This document shows, piece after piece, positions 12,140-23,834 of a stretch of 64,000 nt of DNA. The position numbers and the translations under genes are program-made. The stretch is from Triticum aestivum. Its lineage: Eukaryota; Streptophyta; Magnoliopsida; Poales; Poaceae. The stretch lies in NCBI RefSeq assembly GCF_018294505.1, contig NC_057801.1:843213806-843277805 (forward strand), written 5' to 3'. Under the pieces are notes generated by a model. The model had not been told where the DNA came from and searched no databases. It was given only the letters and a program-made list of their open reading frames with translations. Position 1 is the first letter of the stretch; the number at the start of each line of letters is the position of its first letter.

Positions 12140-12499
12140 TGCTACTTCTTGAGCTTGCGCTGGTTTTTCCCTTGAAGAGAAAAGGGTGATGCAGCAAAGT
12201 AGAGTAAGCATTTCCCTCAGTTTGAGAACTAAGGTATCAATCCAGTTGGAGACAACACACAAATCACTGAATACCTGCACAAACAATCAAACAAACTTGC
12301 ACCCAACGCGATAAAGGGGTTGTCAATCCCTCCACGGATACTTGCAAAAGTGAGATCTAATAGAGATAGATAAACGATAGAGTAAATATTTTTGATATTT
12401 TTGTTTATAGATCAGAAAATAAAAGATTGCAAGGATAGTACATCGGAAACTTGTATGATGGAAAAGCGACTTTATATGATGGCAAATTGACCCGGGGGC
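12140..12499 (-). repeat. Right (5') LTR of the Sabrina-like element, inner part
   Basis: Begins TGCTACTTCTTGAGC (LTR boundary) and continues to the insertion point of the Athila element. The rest of this LTR resumes at 22606 after the GGGGC target duplication. Confidence 0.8.
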
Positions 12500-14005
12500 T
12501 GATGACCCACAAGTATAGGGGATCTATCGTAGTCCTTTCTATAAGTAAGAGTGTCGAACCCAACGAGGAGCAGAAGGAAATGATAAGCGGTTTTCAGTAA
12601 GGTTTTCTCTGCAAGCACTGAAATAGTAGGTGATAGATAGTTTTGTGATAAGATAAATAGTAACGAGCAAAAAGTAAATAAAGTAAATAAAGTGCAGCAA
12701 GGCGGCCCAATCCTTTATGTAGCAAAGGATAAGCCTGGAAAAATTCTAATAATGAAGAAGGAGCTCCCGAGGACACATTGGGAATTATCGTCAAGCTAGT
12801 TTTCATCACGTTCATAAGATTCGCGTTCGGTACTTTGATAATTTGATATGTGGGTGGACCGGTACTTGGGTACTGCCCTAACATGGACAAGCATCCCACT
12901 TATGATTAACCCCTATTGCAAGCATCCGCAACTACAAAAAGGAGTATTAAGGTAAACCTAACCACAGCATTAAACATATGGGTCCATATCAACCCCTAAC
13001 GAAGCAACGCATAAACTAGGGTTTAAGCTTCTGTCACTCTAGCAACCCATCATCTACTTATTACTTCCCTATGCCTTCCTCTAGGCCCAAATAATGGTGA
13101 AGTGTCATGTAGTCGATGTTCACATAACACCACTAGAGGAGAGACAGCATACATCTCATCAAAAAATTGAATGAATACCAAATTCACATGACTACTAATA
13201 GCAAGACTTCACCCATGTCCTCAGGAACAAACGTAACTACTCACAAAGCATATTCATGTTCATAATCAGAGGAGTAATAATATGCATAAAGGATCTGAAC
13301 ATATGATCTTCCACCAAGTAAACCAAATAGCATCAACTACAAGGAGTAATCAACACTACTAGCAACCCACAGGTACCAATTTGTGGTTTTGATACAAGAT
13401 TGGATACAAGAGATGAACTAGGGTTTTGAGAGGAGATGGTGCTGGTAAAGATGTTGATGGAGATTGACCCCCTCCCGATGAGAGGATCATTGGTGATGAC
13501 GTTGGTGATGATTTCCCCCTCTCGTAGGGAAGTGTCCCTGGCAGAACAGCTCCGCCAGAGCCCTAGATTGATTCCGCCAAGGTTCCGCCTCGTGGCGGCG
13601 GAGTTTAGTCCCGTAAGCTTGCCCACGATTTTTTCCAGGGGAAAACCCTTCATATAGCAGAAGATGGACGTCGGAGGCCCACCAAGGAGCCCAGGAGATA
13701 GGGGGGCGCGCCCCCCTGTCTCCTGGACAGGGTGTGGGCCCCTGGCCTATTTCTTTTGCCCAAAAATTCTTATTAAATCTGAAAAGTTGTTTCGTGGAGT
13801 CTCGGGTCTTTTGGAGTTGTGCAGAATAGGTTTCCAATGTTTGCTCCTTTTTCAGCCAGAATTCCAGCTGCCGGCATCCCCACTCTTCATGGTAAACCTT
13901 GTAAAATAAGAGAGAATAGCCATAAGTATTGAGATATAATGTGTAATAACACCCCATAATGCAATAAATATTTATATAAAAGCATGATGCAAAATGGACG
14001 TATCA
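12500..14005 (-). repeat. Left (3') LTR of the Athila element
   Basis: 1,506 bp, TG...CA. It lacks a 16-bp GC-rich piece (CTAGGGGGGACGCGCC) that the right LTR carries near 22290, which explains the length difference. Confidence 0.95.
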
Positions 14006-14006
14006 A

Positions 14007-14020
14007 CTCCCCCAAGCTTA
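14007..14020 (-). other. Polypurine tract of the Athila element
   Basis: Plus strand CTCCCCCAAGCTTA, minus TAAGCTTGGGGGAG, directly inside the left LTR. Plus-strand DNA synthesis would prime here. Confidence 0.85.
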
Positions 14021-15552
14021 GACCTCGCTTGTCCTCAAGCGGAAGCCGAAATCGAAAAATATGTCCACATGTTTAGAGATAGAGGTGTCGATAAAAATAA
14101 AATACAGACATGAGGGCATCATGATCATTCTAATAACAGCAACATATATGGATTTTGTCATATGATGTCCTATGTTCAAGTAATAAGCAATTCACAATGT
14201 CAAGTATGGTTCAAAAACTTCATTGGGAACTAACAAACTATAATCTCAGTCATTGAAGCAATTGCAATTTATCGTAACATCAGAAAGAGTCAATGATAGA
14301 GCTTTTCAGCAAGCTCACATACTCAACTATCTCGTAGTCCCCTATAATTGTTAACACTCACGCAATACTTGTGGTTATAGAGTTTCAGCCGGACATTGAG
14401 AAAGATAGGGGCTTATTGTGTTGCCTCCCAACATATTCACCTTTAGGTGATGTCAACAATAATAGCCTATGCCAACTTACATCCAATTGGATATATGTAT
14501 CATGATCTTTCAAACACGAGGAGCTTGCCAAAGGATAAAAATAAAAAGGGAAAGGTGAGAATCACCTTGACTCAAGCATAAAGTAAAAACATAAAGTAAA
14601 AGATAGGCCCTTCGCAGAGGGAAGCAGAGGTTGTCATGTGCGTTTAGGGTTGATGCACGAAATCTTAATGCAAAAGAATGTCACTTTATATTGCCCCTTG
14701 TATGTGGACCTTCATTATGCAATCCGTTGATTTTATTGCTTCCACAACAAGTTCGTACAAAGCTTATTTTCTCTGCACTAATAAGCCATACATATTTAGA
14801 GAGAAATTTTTTATTGCTTGCACCGATGACAAACTTACTTGAAGGATCTTACTCAATCCATGGGTAGGTATGGTGGACTCTCATGGCAAAACTGGGTTTA
14901 AGGATATTTGGAAGCACAAGTAGTATCTCTACTTGGTGCAAGGGATTTGGCTAGCATGAGGGGGAAAGGCAAGCTCAACATGTTTGGAAGGTCAATGACA
15001 ATATACTTTAACTGAGATGTCGGAAAACATAAACCATTACGTTGTCTTCCTTGTCCAACGTCAACTCTTTTAGCATGTCATACTTAATGAGTGCTTCACA
15101 ATCATAAAAGATGTCCAAGATAATATATTTATATATGAACCCCTCTTTCCTTATCACTTCCTATTAATTGCAACAATGACCAAGGCTACGTTCATCAACT
15201 CTCAACATTGTTTATGCCTCATACTTTCTATGTGTGAAGTTATCACTATCCATAAGATCAATATGAACTCTTTTGTTCTTTCTACTTTTTCAAGATCATA
15301 GCAACATAGCAAAGCCCTTGACTCAACACTAATCTTTATTATAGATAGAACACGGACTCGATTACAAAAAGAGATCACAACGAAAAACTCAAAACTACTT
15401 GATATCAAAACTTCAACTACTGATAGATCAAGATACTACTAAAAGGATCAAACTAAATAAAGCGGTAAAGATAGGAGTGTGATGGTGATACGATACTGGG
15501 GCACCTCCCCCAAGCTTGCCAGTTGCCAAGGGGAGTGCCCATACCAATGTGA
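14021..15552 (-). other. Athila element 3' untranslated stretch
   Basis: About 1.5 kb between the small post-integrase frame and the polypurine tract. I find no supported coding sequence. This is where Athila elements often carry an envelope-like gene or its remains, but no signal peptide or membrane-segment frame is visible. Confidence 0.6.
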
Positions 15553-15924
15553 TTATTTCCTCGAAGGTGATGGAGGTGGTGATGATGACGGTGGATAATC
15601 GCACATCGAGCGTAAAAGCTCCTCCAACTTGCGGATAATGCCCTTGAGCCCAGCAATATGATCTTTCAACAAAATATTCTCCTCTGTGAGGTACTTGTTC
15701 TGTATGCGGGCTAACTCAATCATCTTGAAAGCTTCAATTTCTGTTGGAGTGAAAAGGTTAGGTAAAGGTTGAGGGATGTCTTCTTCTTTTACCACCGAAG
15801 CTTGAGCCTCCATGGCCTTCTTGATCCCTTCATCCTTGTTGATCTCCTCTGGTTCCTCTCTTTTCAACTCTATCTTCAATAGCCAAGCATCCTTGTCTTC
15901 GTTGTTGGAAGAGGGAGAAGCCAT
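15553..15924 (-). CDS. Small post-integrase ORF of the Athila element, unknown function
   Basis: A 123-residue frame starting MASPSSNNEDKDAWLLKIEL. The N-terminal half is highly charged (EEPEEINKDEG). Residues about 60-105 look like a coiled coil (IELARIQNKYLTEENILLKD then GLKGIIRKLEELLRS), and the tail is a serine/proline-rich PPSSSPPPSPS stretch. It lies about 330 bp downstream of the integrase stop, where Athila elements may carry a third gene. It has no membrane segment, so it is not an obvious envelope. The frame is intact while gag and pol are damaged. Function not known to me. Confidence 0.5.
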   Translation of the reverse strand: MASPSSNNEDKDAWLLKIELKREEPEEINKDEGIKKAMEAQASVVKEEDIPQPLPNLFTPTEIEAFKMIELARIQNKYLTEENILLKDHIAGLKGIIRKLEELLRSMCDYPPSSSPPPSPSRK

Positions 15925-16251
15925 GGTGCTCTAAATCTGCAACGGAAATAGCTCGAAACGAAAACAGAGGATATTTGCGTGATACGGTGGTCAAAACCTT
16001 CGGGAGTATATATAATGAATTTTTACTGACCAAAATACATAACATACAAGAAAAAGGAGTCCGGGAGGCACACGAGGTGACCACAAGACAGGGGGGCGCG
16101 CCCTATAGGGGGGGCGCGCCCTCCTCTCTCGTGGGAGCTTAGTGTCCCTTTCGGACTACTTCTTTCTTCCTAAAATCCTTAAATAATCCAAAACTGATAA
16201 AAATTGCCATTAGAGTTGTTTTGGAGTCGGTTTACTTACCGTACCACATAC

Positions 16252-18027
16252 CTATGCCTTTTTGGAGTCTGGAACATTCTGGAAAGTGTCTCTTATGTAT
16301 TCCTCAGGGGTTATGGTTTCAATAATATTAGTTTCAACATTGATAGGATTACCTGAAATGTAATGTTCAATTCTTTGACCATTTACCACCCTCGGGTTTG
16401 TGCCTTCGAAGTTGTTGATTTTTATAGCACCAGAACGATAGACCTCCTCGATAATGTAGGGACCTTCCCATTTTGATAGAAGTTTTCCTGCAAAAAACCT
16501 TAAATGAGAGTTGAACAATAACACATAATCTCCTACGTTAAACTCACGCTTCTGTATCCTCTTATCATGCCAACGTTTGATTTTTTCTTTGAAAAACTTG
16601 GCGTTCTCATATGCTTGGGTTCTCCATTCATCAAGTGAGCTAATATCAAATAACCTTTTCTCATCGGCAAGTTTGAAGTCGTAATTGAGCTCTTTAATAG
16701 CCCAATATGCTTTATGTTCAAGTTCAAGAGGTAAATGACATGCTTTTCCATAAACCATCTTATATGGAGACATACCCATAGGACTTTTGTATGCAGTTCT
16801 ATAGGCCCATAATGCATCATCAAGTTTTTTGGACCAATTCTTTCTAGATCTATTCACAGTCTTTTGCAAAATTAATTTGAGCTCTCTATTGCTCAACTCT
16901 ACTTGACCACTAGACTGTGGGTGATAAGGAGATGCGATTCTATGATTGACATCATACTTAGCAAGCATCTTACGGAAAGCACCATGAATAAAGTGTGAAC
17001 CACCATCAGTCATAAGATATCTAGGGACTCCAAACCTCGGGAAAATAACTTCTTTAAGCATTTTAATAGAAGTGTTATGATCAGCACTACTAGTTGGAAT
17101 AGCTTCTACCCACTTAATAACGTAATCAACAGCAACTAAAATATGTGTATAACCATTGGAGGCAGGAAAAGGTCCCATATAATCAAAGCCCCAAACATCA
17201 AACGGTTCAATAACAAGAGAATAATTCATAGGCATTTCTTGACGTCTACTAATGTTACCTATTCTTTGACATTCATCACAAGATACGACAAACTTACAAG
17301 CATCTTTGAAAAGAGTAGGCCAATAAAAACCAGATTGTAGTACCTTGTGTGCAGTTCTATCTCCAGCGTGGTGTCCTCCATAGGATTCAGAGTGACACTT
17401 GCGTAGGATTTGCTCCTGTTCATGCTCAGGCACACAACGTCTAATAATACCATCTACTCCTTCTTTATAAAGGTGTGGATCATCCCAGAAGTAATGTCTT
17501 AAATCATAAAAGAACTTTTTCTTTTGCTGGTATGTGAAACTAGGAGGTATATATTTGGCAACAATGTAATTAGCATAATCAGCATACCAAGGAGCAGTAC
17601 GAGAAGCATTGACAACCGCTAATTGTTCATCAGGAAAGCTATCATTAATCGGCAGTGGGTCATCAAGAACATTCTCTAGCCTAGACAAGTTGTCTGCAAC
17701 GGGGTTCTCAGCTCCCTTTCTATCAATAATATGCAAGTCAAATTCTTGGAGCAAGAGAACCCATCTAATGAGTCTAGGCTTAGCATCTTTCTTTTCCATA
17801 AGATATTTAATAGCAGCATGATCGGTGTGAATAGTAACTTTGGAATCAACAATATAAGGTCTAAACTTATCACATGCAAACACAACTGCTAAGAATTCTT
17901 TTTTAGTGGTAGCATAATATCTCTGGGCAGTATCAAGAGTCTTACTAGCATACTGGATAACATTCAATTTCTTATCGACTCTTTGCCCTAAAACAGCCCC
18001 TACAACATAATCACTAGCATCGCACAT
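16252..18027 (-). pseudogene. Athila RNase H and integrase region
   Basis: A 591-residue frame in the same frame as the reverse transcriptase upstream, cut off from it by the in-frame TGA at 18046-18048. RNase H covers about residues 1-125, with [26 protein letters not shown] and [10 protein letters not shown]. An HHCC-type zinc domain follows ([14 protein letters not shown] ... CDECQRIG). The integrase catalytic core runs from FDYMGPFP through TDGGSHF to [11 protein letters not shown] and keeps the D,D,E residues. A C-terminal KWEGPYII segment follows. This part is intact and ends in a natural stop. Confidence 0.9.
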
Positions 18028-18045
18028 AATTTCAAAAGGTAAATT

Positions 18046-19917
18046 TCAATCAGGTGGCTGAATAATAGGTGCAGTGATCAAAGCCTTCTTAAGTGTTTCA
18101 AATGCTTCTACACAATCATCATCAAAGACAAAAGGAATATCTTTTTGCAATAAATTAGTCAAAGGCCTAGAGATTTTAGAAAAGTCCTTAATGAACCTCC
18201 TATAAAAATCGGCATGACCAAGGAAACTTCTTATACCTTTTATGTCCTTGGGACATGGCATCTTTTCAATAGCATCAACTTTGGCTTTATCAACTTCAAT
18301 ACCTCTCTCGGAGAGCTTGTGCCCTTCATTAACCATAAAGTGACACTTTTCCCAATTCAGGACGAGACTAGTGTCTTCGCATCTCTGTAGAACTCGATCA
18401 AGGTTGCTCAAACAATCATCAAAAGAGGATCCATAGACGGAGAAGTCATCCATGAATACCTCACAAATCTTTTCACAAAAATCAGAAAATATAGCCATCA
18501 TGCATCTTTTAAAGGTAGCAGGTGCATTACATAAACCAAAAGGCATACGTCTATAAGCAAAGGTACCAAAAGGGCAAGTAAAAGTAGTTTTAGATTGATC
18601 CCCCGCTGAAACAGGTATCTGAGAGAAGCCAGAATAGCCACCTAGAAAGCAAAAATGTGTGTGTTTGGATAGCCTTTCTAGCATTTGATCAATAAAAGGT
18701 AAAGGGTAATGATCTTTCTTAGTGGCTTTATTTAACTTACGGAAATCAATTACCATCCTATAACCTGTAATAATTTTTTGCGGGATCAATTCATATTTAT
18801 CATTAGGAACAATGGTAATACCTCCCTTTTTAGGGACACAATGGACAGGGCTTACCCATTCACTATCAGCAACGGGATAAATAATACCTGCCTCAAGGAG
18901 TTTTAGTATCTCCTTTCTTACCACTTCCTTCATTTTGGGATTTAATCGTCTTTGAGGATCTCTAACTGGTTTGGCATCCTTTTCCACTGAGATTTTGTGT
19001 TGACATAATGTGAGACTAATGCCCTTAAGATCATCGAGAGTATATCCAATAGCAGCTCGGTGCTTCTTCAGAGTTTTCAATAATCTTTCTTCTTCTTTCT
19101 CTGAAAGGTTAGCACTAATAATAACAGGATATATTTCTTTTTCATCAAGATAAGAATACTTAAGATTATCAGGTAATGGTTTGAGTTCAAACACGGGATC
19201 ACCCTTGGGTGGAGGGGGATCCCCAAGAATTTCAACGGGAAGGTTATGTTTCAGCATAGGTTCTTGTTTAAGGAACACTTCACCTATTTCTTCCCTTTCC
19301 TTCATAAACATATCATTTTCATGGTCTAGCAAATATTGTTCTAACGAATCAGTTAGAGGAACACCAATGGAAGCAAGACCAATAATTTCATCCTTACTAG
19401 ATGGTTCCTCTTCACGATGTTGTCTACGAAATTTAGAAAAGTTGAACTCATGAGACATATCACCTAGACCAATAGTAACTACATCCTTTTCGCAATCTAT
19501 CCTTGCATTAACGGTGTTCAAGAAGGGTCTACCAAATATAATGGGACAAAAGCTATCTTGTGGGGAGCCAAGAACAAGAAAATCAGCAGGATATTTGGTT
19601 TTCCCACACAAGACTTCAACATCTCTAACAATTCCCATTGGTGAAATAGTTTCTCCATTGGCAAGTTTAATGGTGACATCAATATCTTTTAACTCAACAG
19701 GTGCAATATCGTGCTTAATTTCTTTGTATAAGTCAATAGGTATTGCACTAGCACTAGCACCCATATCACATAAGCCATGATAATAATGATCTCCTATTTT
19801 AATAGAAATAACAGGCATGCCTACCACAGGTCTATGTTTATCTTTAGCACAAGGTTTGGCAATTCTAGCAGTTTCATCACAGAAATAAATAACATGCCCA
19901 TCAATATTATCAGACAA
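18046..19917 (-). pseudogene. Athila protease and reverse transcriptase
   Basis: A 623-residue frame. The aspartic protease active site reads LCDMGASASAIP near residue 57. The reverse transcriptase follows with VPKKGGITIV, GYRMVIDFRKLNKAT, TFTCPFGTFAYRRMPFGLCNAP and the active-site FMDD near 18442-18456. The motif-A position normally held by a catalytic Asp is Gly here (codon at 18640-18642), in the FCFLGGYSGF stretch. The frame stops at a TGA at 18046-18048 while the same frame continues into RNase H. The N-terminal end is out of frame with gag. This polymerase cannot be active as read. Confidence 0.9.
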
Positions 19918-20510
19918 GAGATCTTTAACAATAGTAACATTAGGTTAACCTTGATTTGCTCAGGAGGTGTATAAGTTCTAACATTGCTCTTACGAATAAT
20001 AGTCGAAGCTTTAGCATGATCTTTTATCCTAACAGGAAAAGGAGGTTTTTCAACATAAGCAGTAGGAATAATAGGATCACTATATGTAATAGTCTTCTCT
20101 TCGACTGTAATAGGTGCAACTACTTTCACTTCAACGGGAGGATTATATTTAAACCACTTCTCTTTAGGGAGATCAACGTGAGTAGCAAAAGTTTCACAAA
20201 AAGTAGCTACTATCTCAGAGTCAAGTCCATACTTAGAGATAAATCCACGGAAAGCATCGGTATCCATAAAAGATTTAACACAATCAAACTTAGGTGTCAT
20301 ACCTGACTCCTTACCATCGTCGGAACCCCAATCTTCAGAGTTGCATTTAATTCTTTCCAATAAGTCCCATTTGAAATCAATAGTCTTCAGCATATAAGAA
20401 CCAGCACAGGAAGTATCAAGCAGGTTGCGATTATCAAGAGAAAGTCGAGCATAAAAATTCTGAATAATCATTTCCCGAGAGAGCTCATGATTGGGGCATG
20501 AATACAACAT
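19821..20510 (-). pseudogene. Athila gag, C-terminal part
   Basis: A 229-residue continuation of gag in the same frame as the N-terminal part, separated by the TAA at 20532-20534. Contains NHELSREMIIQNFYARLS, a typical Gypsy gag stretch. It runs out of frame after PPEQIKVN at about 19960, which marks a frameshift before the protease. No CCHC zinc knuckle is seen. Confidence 0.75.
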
Positions 20511-20520
20511 TGACTTAAGC

Positions 20521-20534
20521 CTCCCCCAAGCTTA
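20521..20534 (-). other. Polypurine-tract-like sequence inside Athila gag
   Basis: Plus strand CTCCCCCAAGCTTA, identical over all 14 bases to the true tract at 14007-14020. It encodes the AWGR part of gag and includes the TAA stop. It could be a central polypurine tract or chance similarity. Confidence 0.4.
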
Positions 20535-20972
20535 AGCGATGCTTTCTCCTTCGCGAGGCCAGAAATTATATATGTAATTACGATCACGATGAACAAGATG
20601 CATAGGATAGAACTTCTGGTGAAATTCCAACTTCAATCGCTTATAATTCCAATATCTCATATCATCACATAGTCTATACCATGTTATTGCATCTCCCTTC
20701 AAAGATAAAGGGAAGACCTTCCTTTTGACAACATCGTCAGGAATACCTGCAAACTTAAATAATCCACAAACTTCATCCACAAAGATGAGGTGTAAGTTGG
20801 GATGCAATGTTTCGTCTCCTGCAAAAGGATTAGCTAGCAGTTTTTCTATCATACCCGAAGGAATCTCAAAGTGAATATTTTCATAAGGTTCAGTAGGTTG
20901 AGGAGCATCTCTTTGCTCTTCTGGTTGGGGTGAAGATACACCAAACAAGCCCTTCAAAGGATTAGTTTCCAT
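20532..20972 (-). pseudogene. Athila gag, N-terminal part
   Basis: A 146-residue frame starting METNPLKGLFGVSS about 80 bp from the primer site. Contains the gag signature KVFPLSLKGDAITWYRLC followed by KLEFHQKFYPMHLV. An in-frame TAA at 20532-20534 ends it within the conserved region, and the same frame continues beyond. Confidence 0.8.
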
Positions 20973-21050
20973 AGTGACAAGTAACGGAAAATTTCAGCAC
21001 ACTATATAAATGTTTCCTTACCAAGTTCCACTCACCAAGAGCGCTACGCT

Positions 21051-21067
21051 CCCCGGCAACGGCGCCA
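21051..21067 (-). promoter_or_regulatory. Primer-binding site of the Athila element (tRNA-Asp)
   Basis: Plus strand CCCCGGCAACGGCGCCA equals the 3' end of plant tRNA-Asp including CCA complementarity. It lies 11 bp inside the right LTR, a spacing shared with the Sabrina-like element. Confidence 0.85.
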
Positions 21068-21078
21068 TAAAAGAGTCT

Positions 21079-22600
21079 TGATGACCCACAAGTATAGTGG
21101 ATCTATCATAGTCCTTTCGATAAGTAAGAGTGTCGAACTCAACGAGGAGCAGAAGGAAATGATAAGCGGTTTTCAGTAAGGTTTTCTCTGCAAGCACTGA
21201 AATAGTAGGTGATAGATAGTTTTGTGATAAGATAAATAGTAATGAGCAAAAAGTAAATAAAGTAAATAAAGTGCAGCAAGGTGGCCCAATCCTTTATGTA
21301 GCAAAGGATAGGCCTGGACAAATTCTAATAATGAAGAAGGAGCTCCCGAGGACACATTGGGAATTATCGTCAAGCTAGTTTTCATCACGTTCATAAGATT
21401 CACGTTCGGTACTTTGATAATTTGATATGTGGGTGGGCCGATACTTGGGTACTGCCCTAACATGGACAAGCATCCCACTTATGATTAACCCCTATTGCAA
21501 GCATCCGCAACTACAAAAAGGAGTATTAAGGTAAACCTAACCACAGCATTAAACATATGGGTCCATATCAACCCCTAACGAAGCAACGCATAAACTAGGG
21601 TTTAAGCTTCTGTCACTCTAGCAACCCATCATCTACTTATTACTTCCCTATGCCTTCCTCTAGGCCCAAATAATGGTGAAGTGTCATGTAGTCGATGTTC
21701 ACATAACACCACTAGAGGAGAGACAACATACATCTCATCAAAATATCGAACGAATACCAAATTCACATGACTACTAATAGCAAGACTTCACCCATGTCCT
21801 CAGGAACAAACGTAACTACTCACAAAGCATATTCATGTTCACAATCAGAGGAGTAATAATATGCATAAAGGATCTGAACATATGATCTTCCACCAAGTAA
21901 ACCAAATAGCATCAACTACAAGGAGTAATCAACACTACTAGCAACCCACAGGTACCAATTTGTGGTTTTGATACAAGATTGGATACAAGAGATGAACTAG
22001 GGTTTTGAGAGGAGATGGTGCTGGTAAAGATGTTGATGGAGATTGACCCCCTCCCGGTGAGAGGATCGTTGGTGATGACGTTGGTGATGATTTCCCCCTC
22101 CCGGAGGGAAGTGTCCCTGGCAGAACAGCTCCGCCAGAGCCCTAGATTGATTCCGCCAAGGTTCCACCTCGTGGCGGCGGAGTTTCGTCCCGTAAGCTTG
22201 CCCACGATTTTTTCAGGGGAAAACCCTTCATATAGCAGAAGATGGACGTCGGAGGCCCACCAGGGAGCCCAGGAGATAGGGGGGCGCGCCCTAGGGGGGA
22301 CGCGCCCCCCTGTCTCCTGGACAGGGTGTGGGCCCCCTGGCCTATTTCTTTTGCCCAAAAATTCTTATTAAATCTGAAAAGTTGTTTCGTGGAGTCTCTG
22401 GTCTTTTGGAGTTGTGCAGAATAGGTTTCCAACGTTTGCTCCTTTTTCAGCCAGAATTCCAGCTGCCGGCATCCCCACTCTTCATGGTAAACCTTGTAAA
22501 ATAAGAGAGAATAGCCATAAGTATTGAGATATAATGTGTAATAACAACCCATAATGCAATAAATATTTATATAAAAGCATGATGCAAAATGGACGTATCA
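21079..22600 (-). repeat. Right (5') LTR of the Athila element
   Basis: 1,522 bp, TGATGACCC...GTATCA. About two dozen substitutions against 12500-14005 by hand count, plus the 16-bp indel. Confidence 0.95.
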
Positions 22601-23834
22601 GGGGCCATAGGTTTCACTAGAGGCTTCTCTCAAGACAGAAAATAATATGGTGGGTGAACAAATTACTCCCGAGCAATTTATAGAAAAGCGCAAAGTTATG
22701 ACGATATCTAAGGCATTGATCATGAACATAGGCATCACGTCCGTGTCAAGTAGACCGAAACGATTCTCCATCTACTACTATTACTCCACACATCAACCGC
22801 TAGCCAGCATGCATCTAGAGTATTAAGTTCATAAAGAACAGAGTAATGCATTAAGTAAGATGACATGATGTAGAGGAATTAACTCAAGAAATATGATGAA
22901 AACCCCATCTTTTTATCCTCGATGGCAACAATACAATATGTGCCTTGCTGCTCCTACTGTCACTGGGAAAGGACACCACAAGATTGAACCCAAAGCTAAG
23001 CACTTCTCCCATTGCAAGAAGAACCAATCTAGTTGTCCGAACCAAACCGATAATTTGAAGAGACTTGCAAAGATATCAAATCATGCATATAAGAATTCAG
23101 AGGAGATTAAAATAATATTCATAGATAATCTGTTCATAAATCAACAATTCATCATATCTCAGCAAACACACCGCAAAAAGTTATTACATTGAATAGGTCT
23201 CCAAGAACAACGAGGAGAACATGGTATTGAGAATCAAAGAGAGAGAAGAAGCCATCTAGCTACTAGCTATGGACCTGTAGGTCTGAAGTAAACTACTCAC
23301 GCTTCATCGGAAGGGCAATGGTGTTGATGTAGAAGCCCTCCGTGATTGAATCCCCCTCCAGTAGGACACCAGAAAAGGCCCCTAGATGGGATCTCACAGG
23401 TACAGAAGGTTGCGGCGGTGGAAAAGTGTTTTCGTGGACGCCTCTGATGGTTTGGGGGTATAAGAGTATATATGGGCAAAAGAATTGGGTCAGGAGACCC
23501 ACGAGTGGCCCACAAGAGAGGGGGCGCACCCTACCCAGCCAGGGCGCGCCGTCCACCCTTGTGGGCGCCTCGAGGATCCTCCGACTTCATGTCCAAGTTT
23601 GTTGGTTTGCTTCTGCTCCAAGAAAGATCATCGTGAAAGTTGTATTCCGTTTGGACTCTGTTTGGTATTCTTTTTCTGCGGAACTCTAAAACAGGAACTG
23701 GCAGTGGGCTCTAGGTTAATAGATTAGTCCCAAAAATAATATAAAATAGCATAATAATGCATATAAAACATCCAAAATAAATAATATAATAGCATGGAAC
23801 AATAAAAAATTATAGATACATTGGAGACGTATCA
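22601..23834 (-). repeat. Right (5') LTR of the Sabrina-like element, outer part
   Basis: Continues the LTR interrupted at 12499 after the GGGGC duplication, and ends GACGTATCA at 23834. With 12140-12499 it makes an LTR of about 1.59 kb. Confidence 0.85.

Larger units (their letters stand above)
12500..22600 (-). mobile_element. Full-length Athila-clade Gypsy retrotransposon, nested
   Basis: A 10,101-bp element with LTRs of 1,506 bp (12500-14005) and 1,522 bp (21079-22600), both starting TGATGACCCAC and ending GGACGTATCA. It is flanked by the perfect target duplication GGGGC (12495-12499 and 22601-22605) inside the Sabrina-like LTR. A tRNA-Asp primer site and polypurine tract fit minus-strand coding. 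It encodes gag, protease, reverse transcriptase, RNase H and integrase plus a small extra frame after integrase. Gag has a stop and a frameshift, and pol has a stop and a lost active-site Asp, so this copy is not autonomous. By hand I count about two dozen LTR substitutions (near 1.7 %), which suggests insertion under about a million years ago. Confidence 0.95.
5772..23834 (-). mobile_element. Sabrina-like Athila-clade Gypsy element, split and truncated
   Basis: Two homologous LTR stretches enclose an internal region with minus-strand gag-like open frames. The LTR outer end reads, on the minus strand, TGATACGTCTCCAACGTATC, which I associate from memory with wheat Sabrina elements. The left LTR (5772-6807) has lost its start to a CACTA insertion. 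The right LTR is split by the Athila element at 12500-22600. A purine tract next to the left LTR (minus AAGCTTGGGGATGCT) and a tRNA-Asp-type primer site next to the right LTR fix the orientation as minus. No reverse transcriptase or integrase is present, in keeping with non-autonomous Sabrina elements. The family name is moderately sure, the class very sure. Confidence 0.8.

Noticed and set aside
23348..23689. Plus-strand 115-residue frame in the Sabrina-like LTR
   Set aside because: LTR sequence with no domain, in a non-coding part and antisense to the element.
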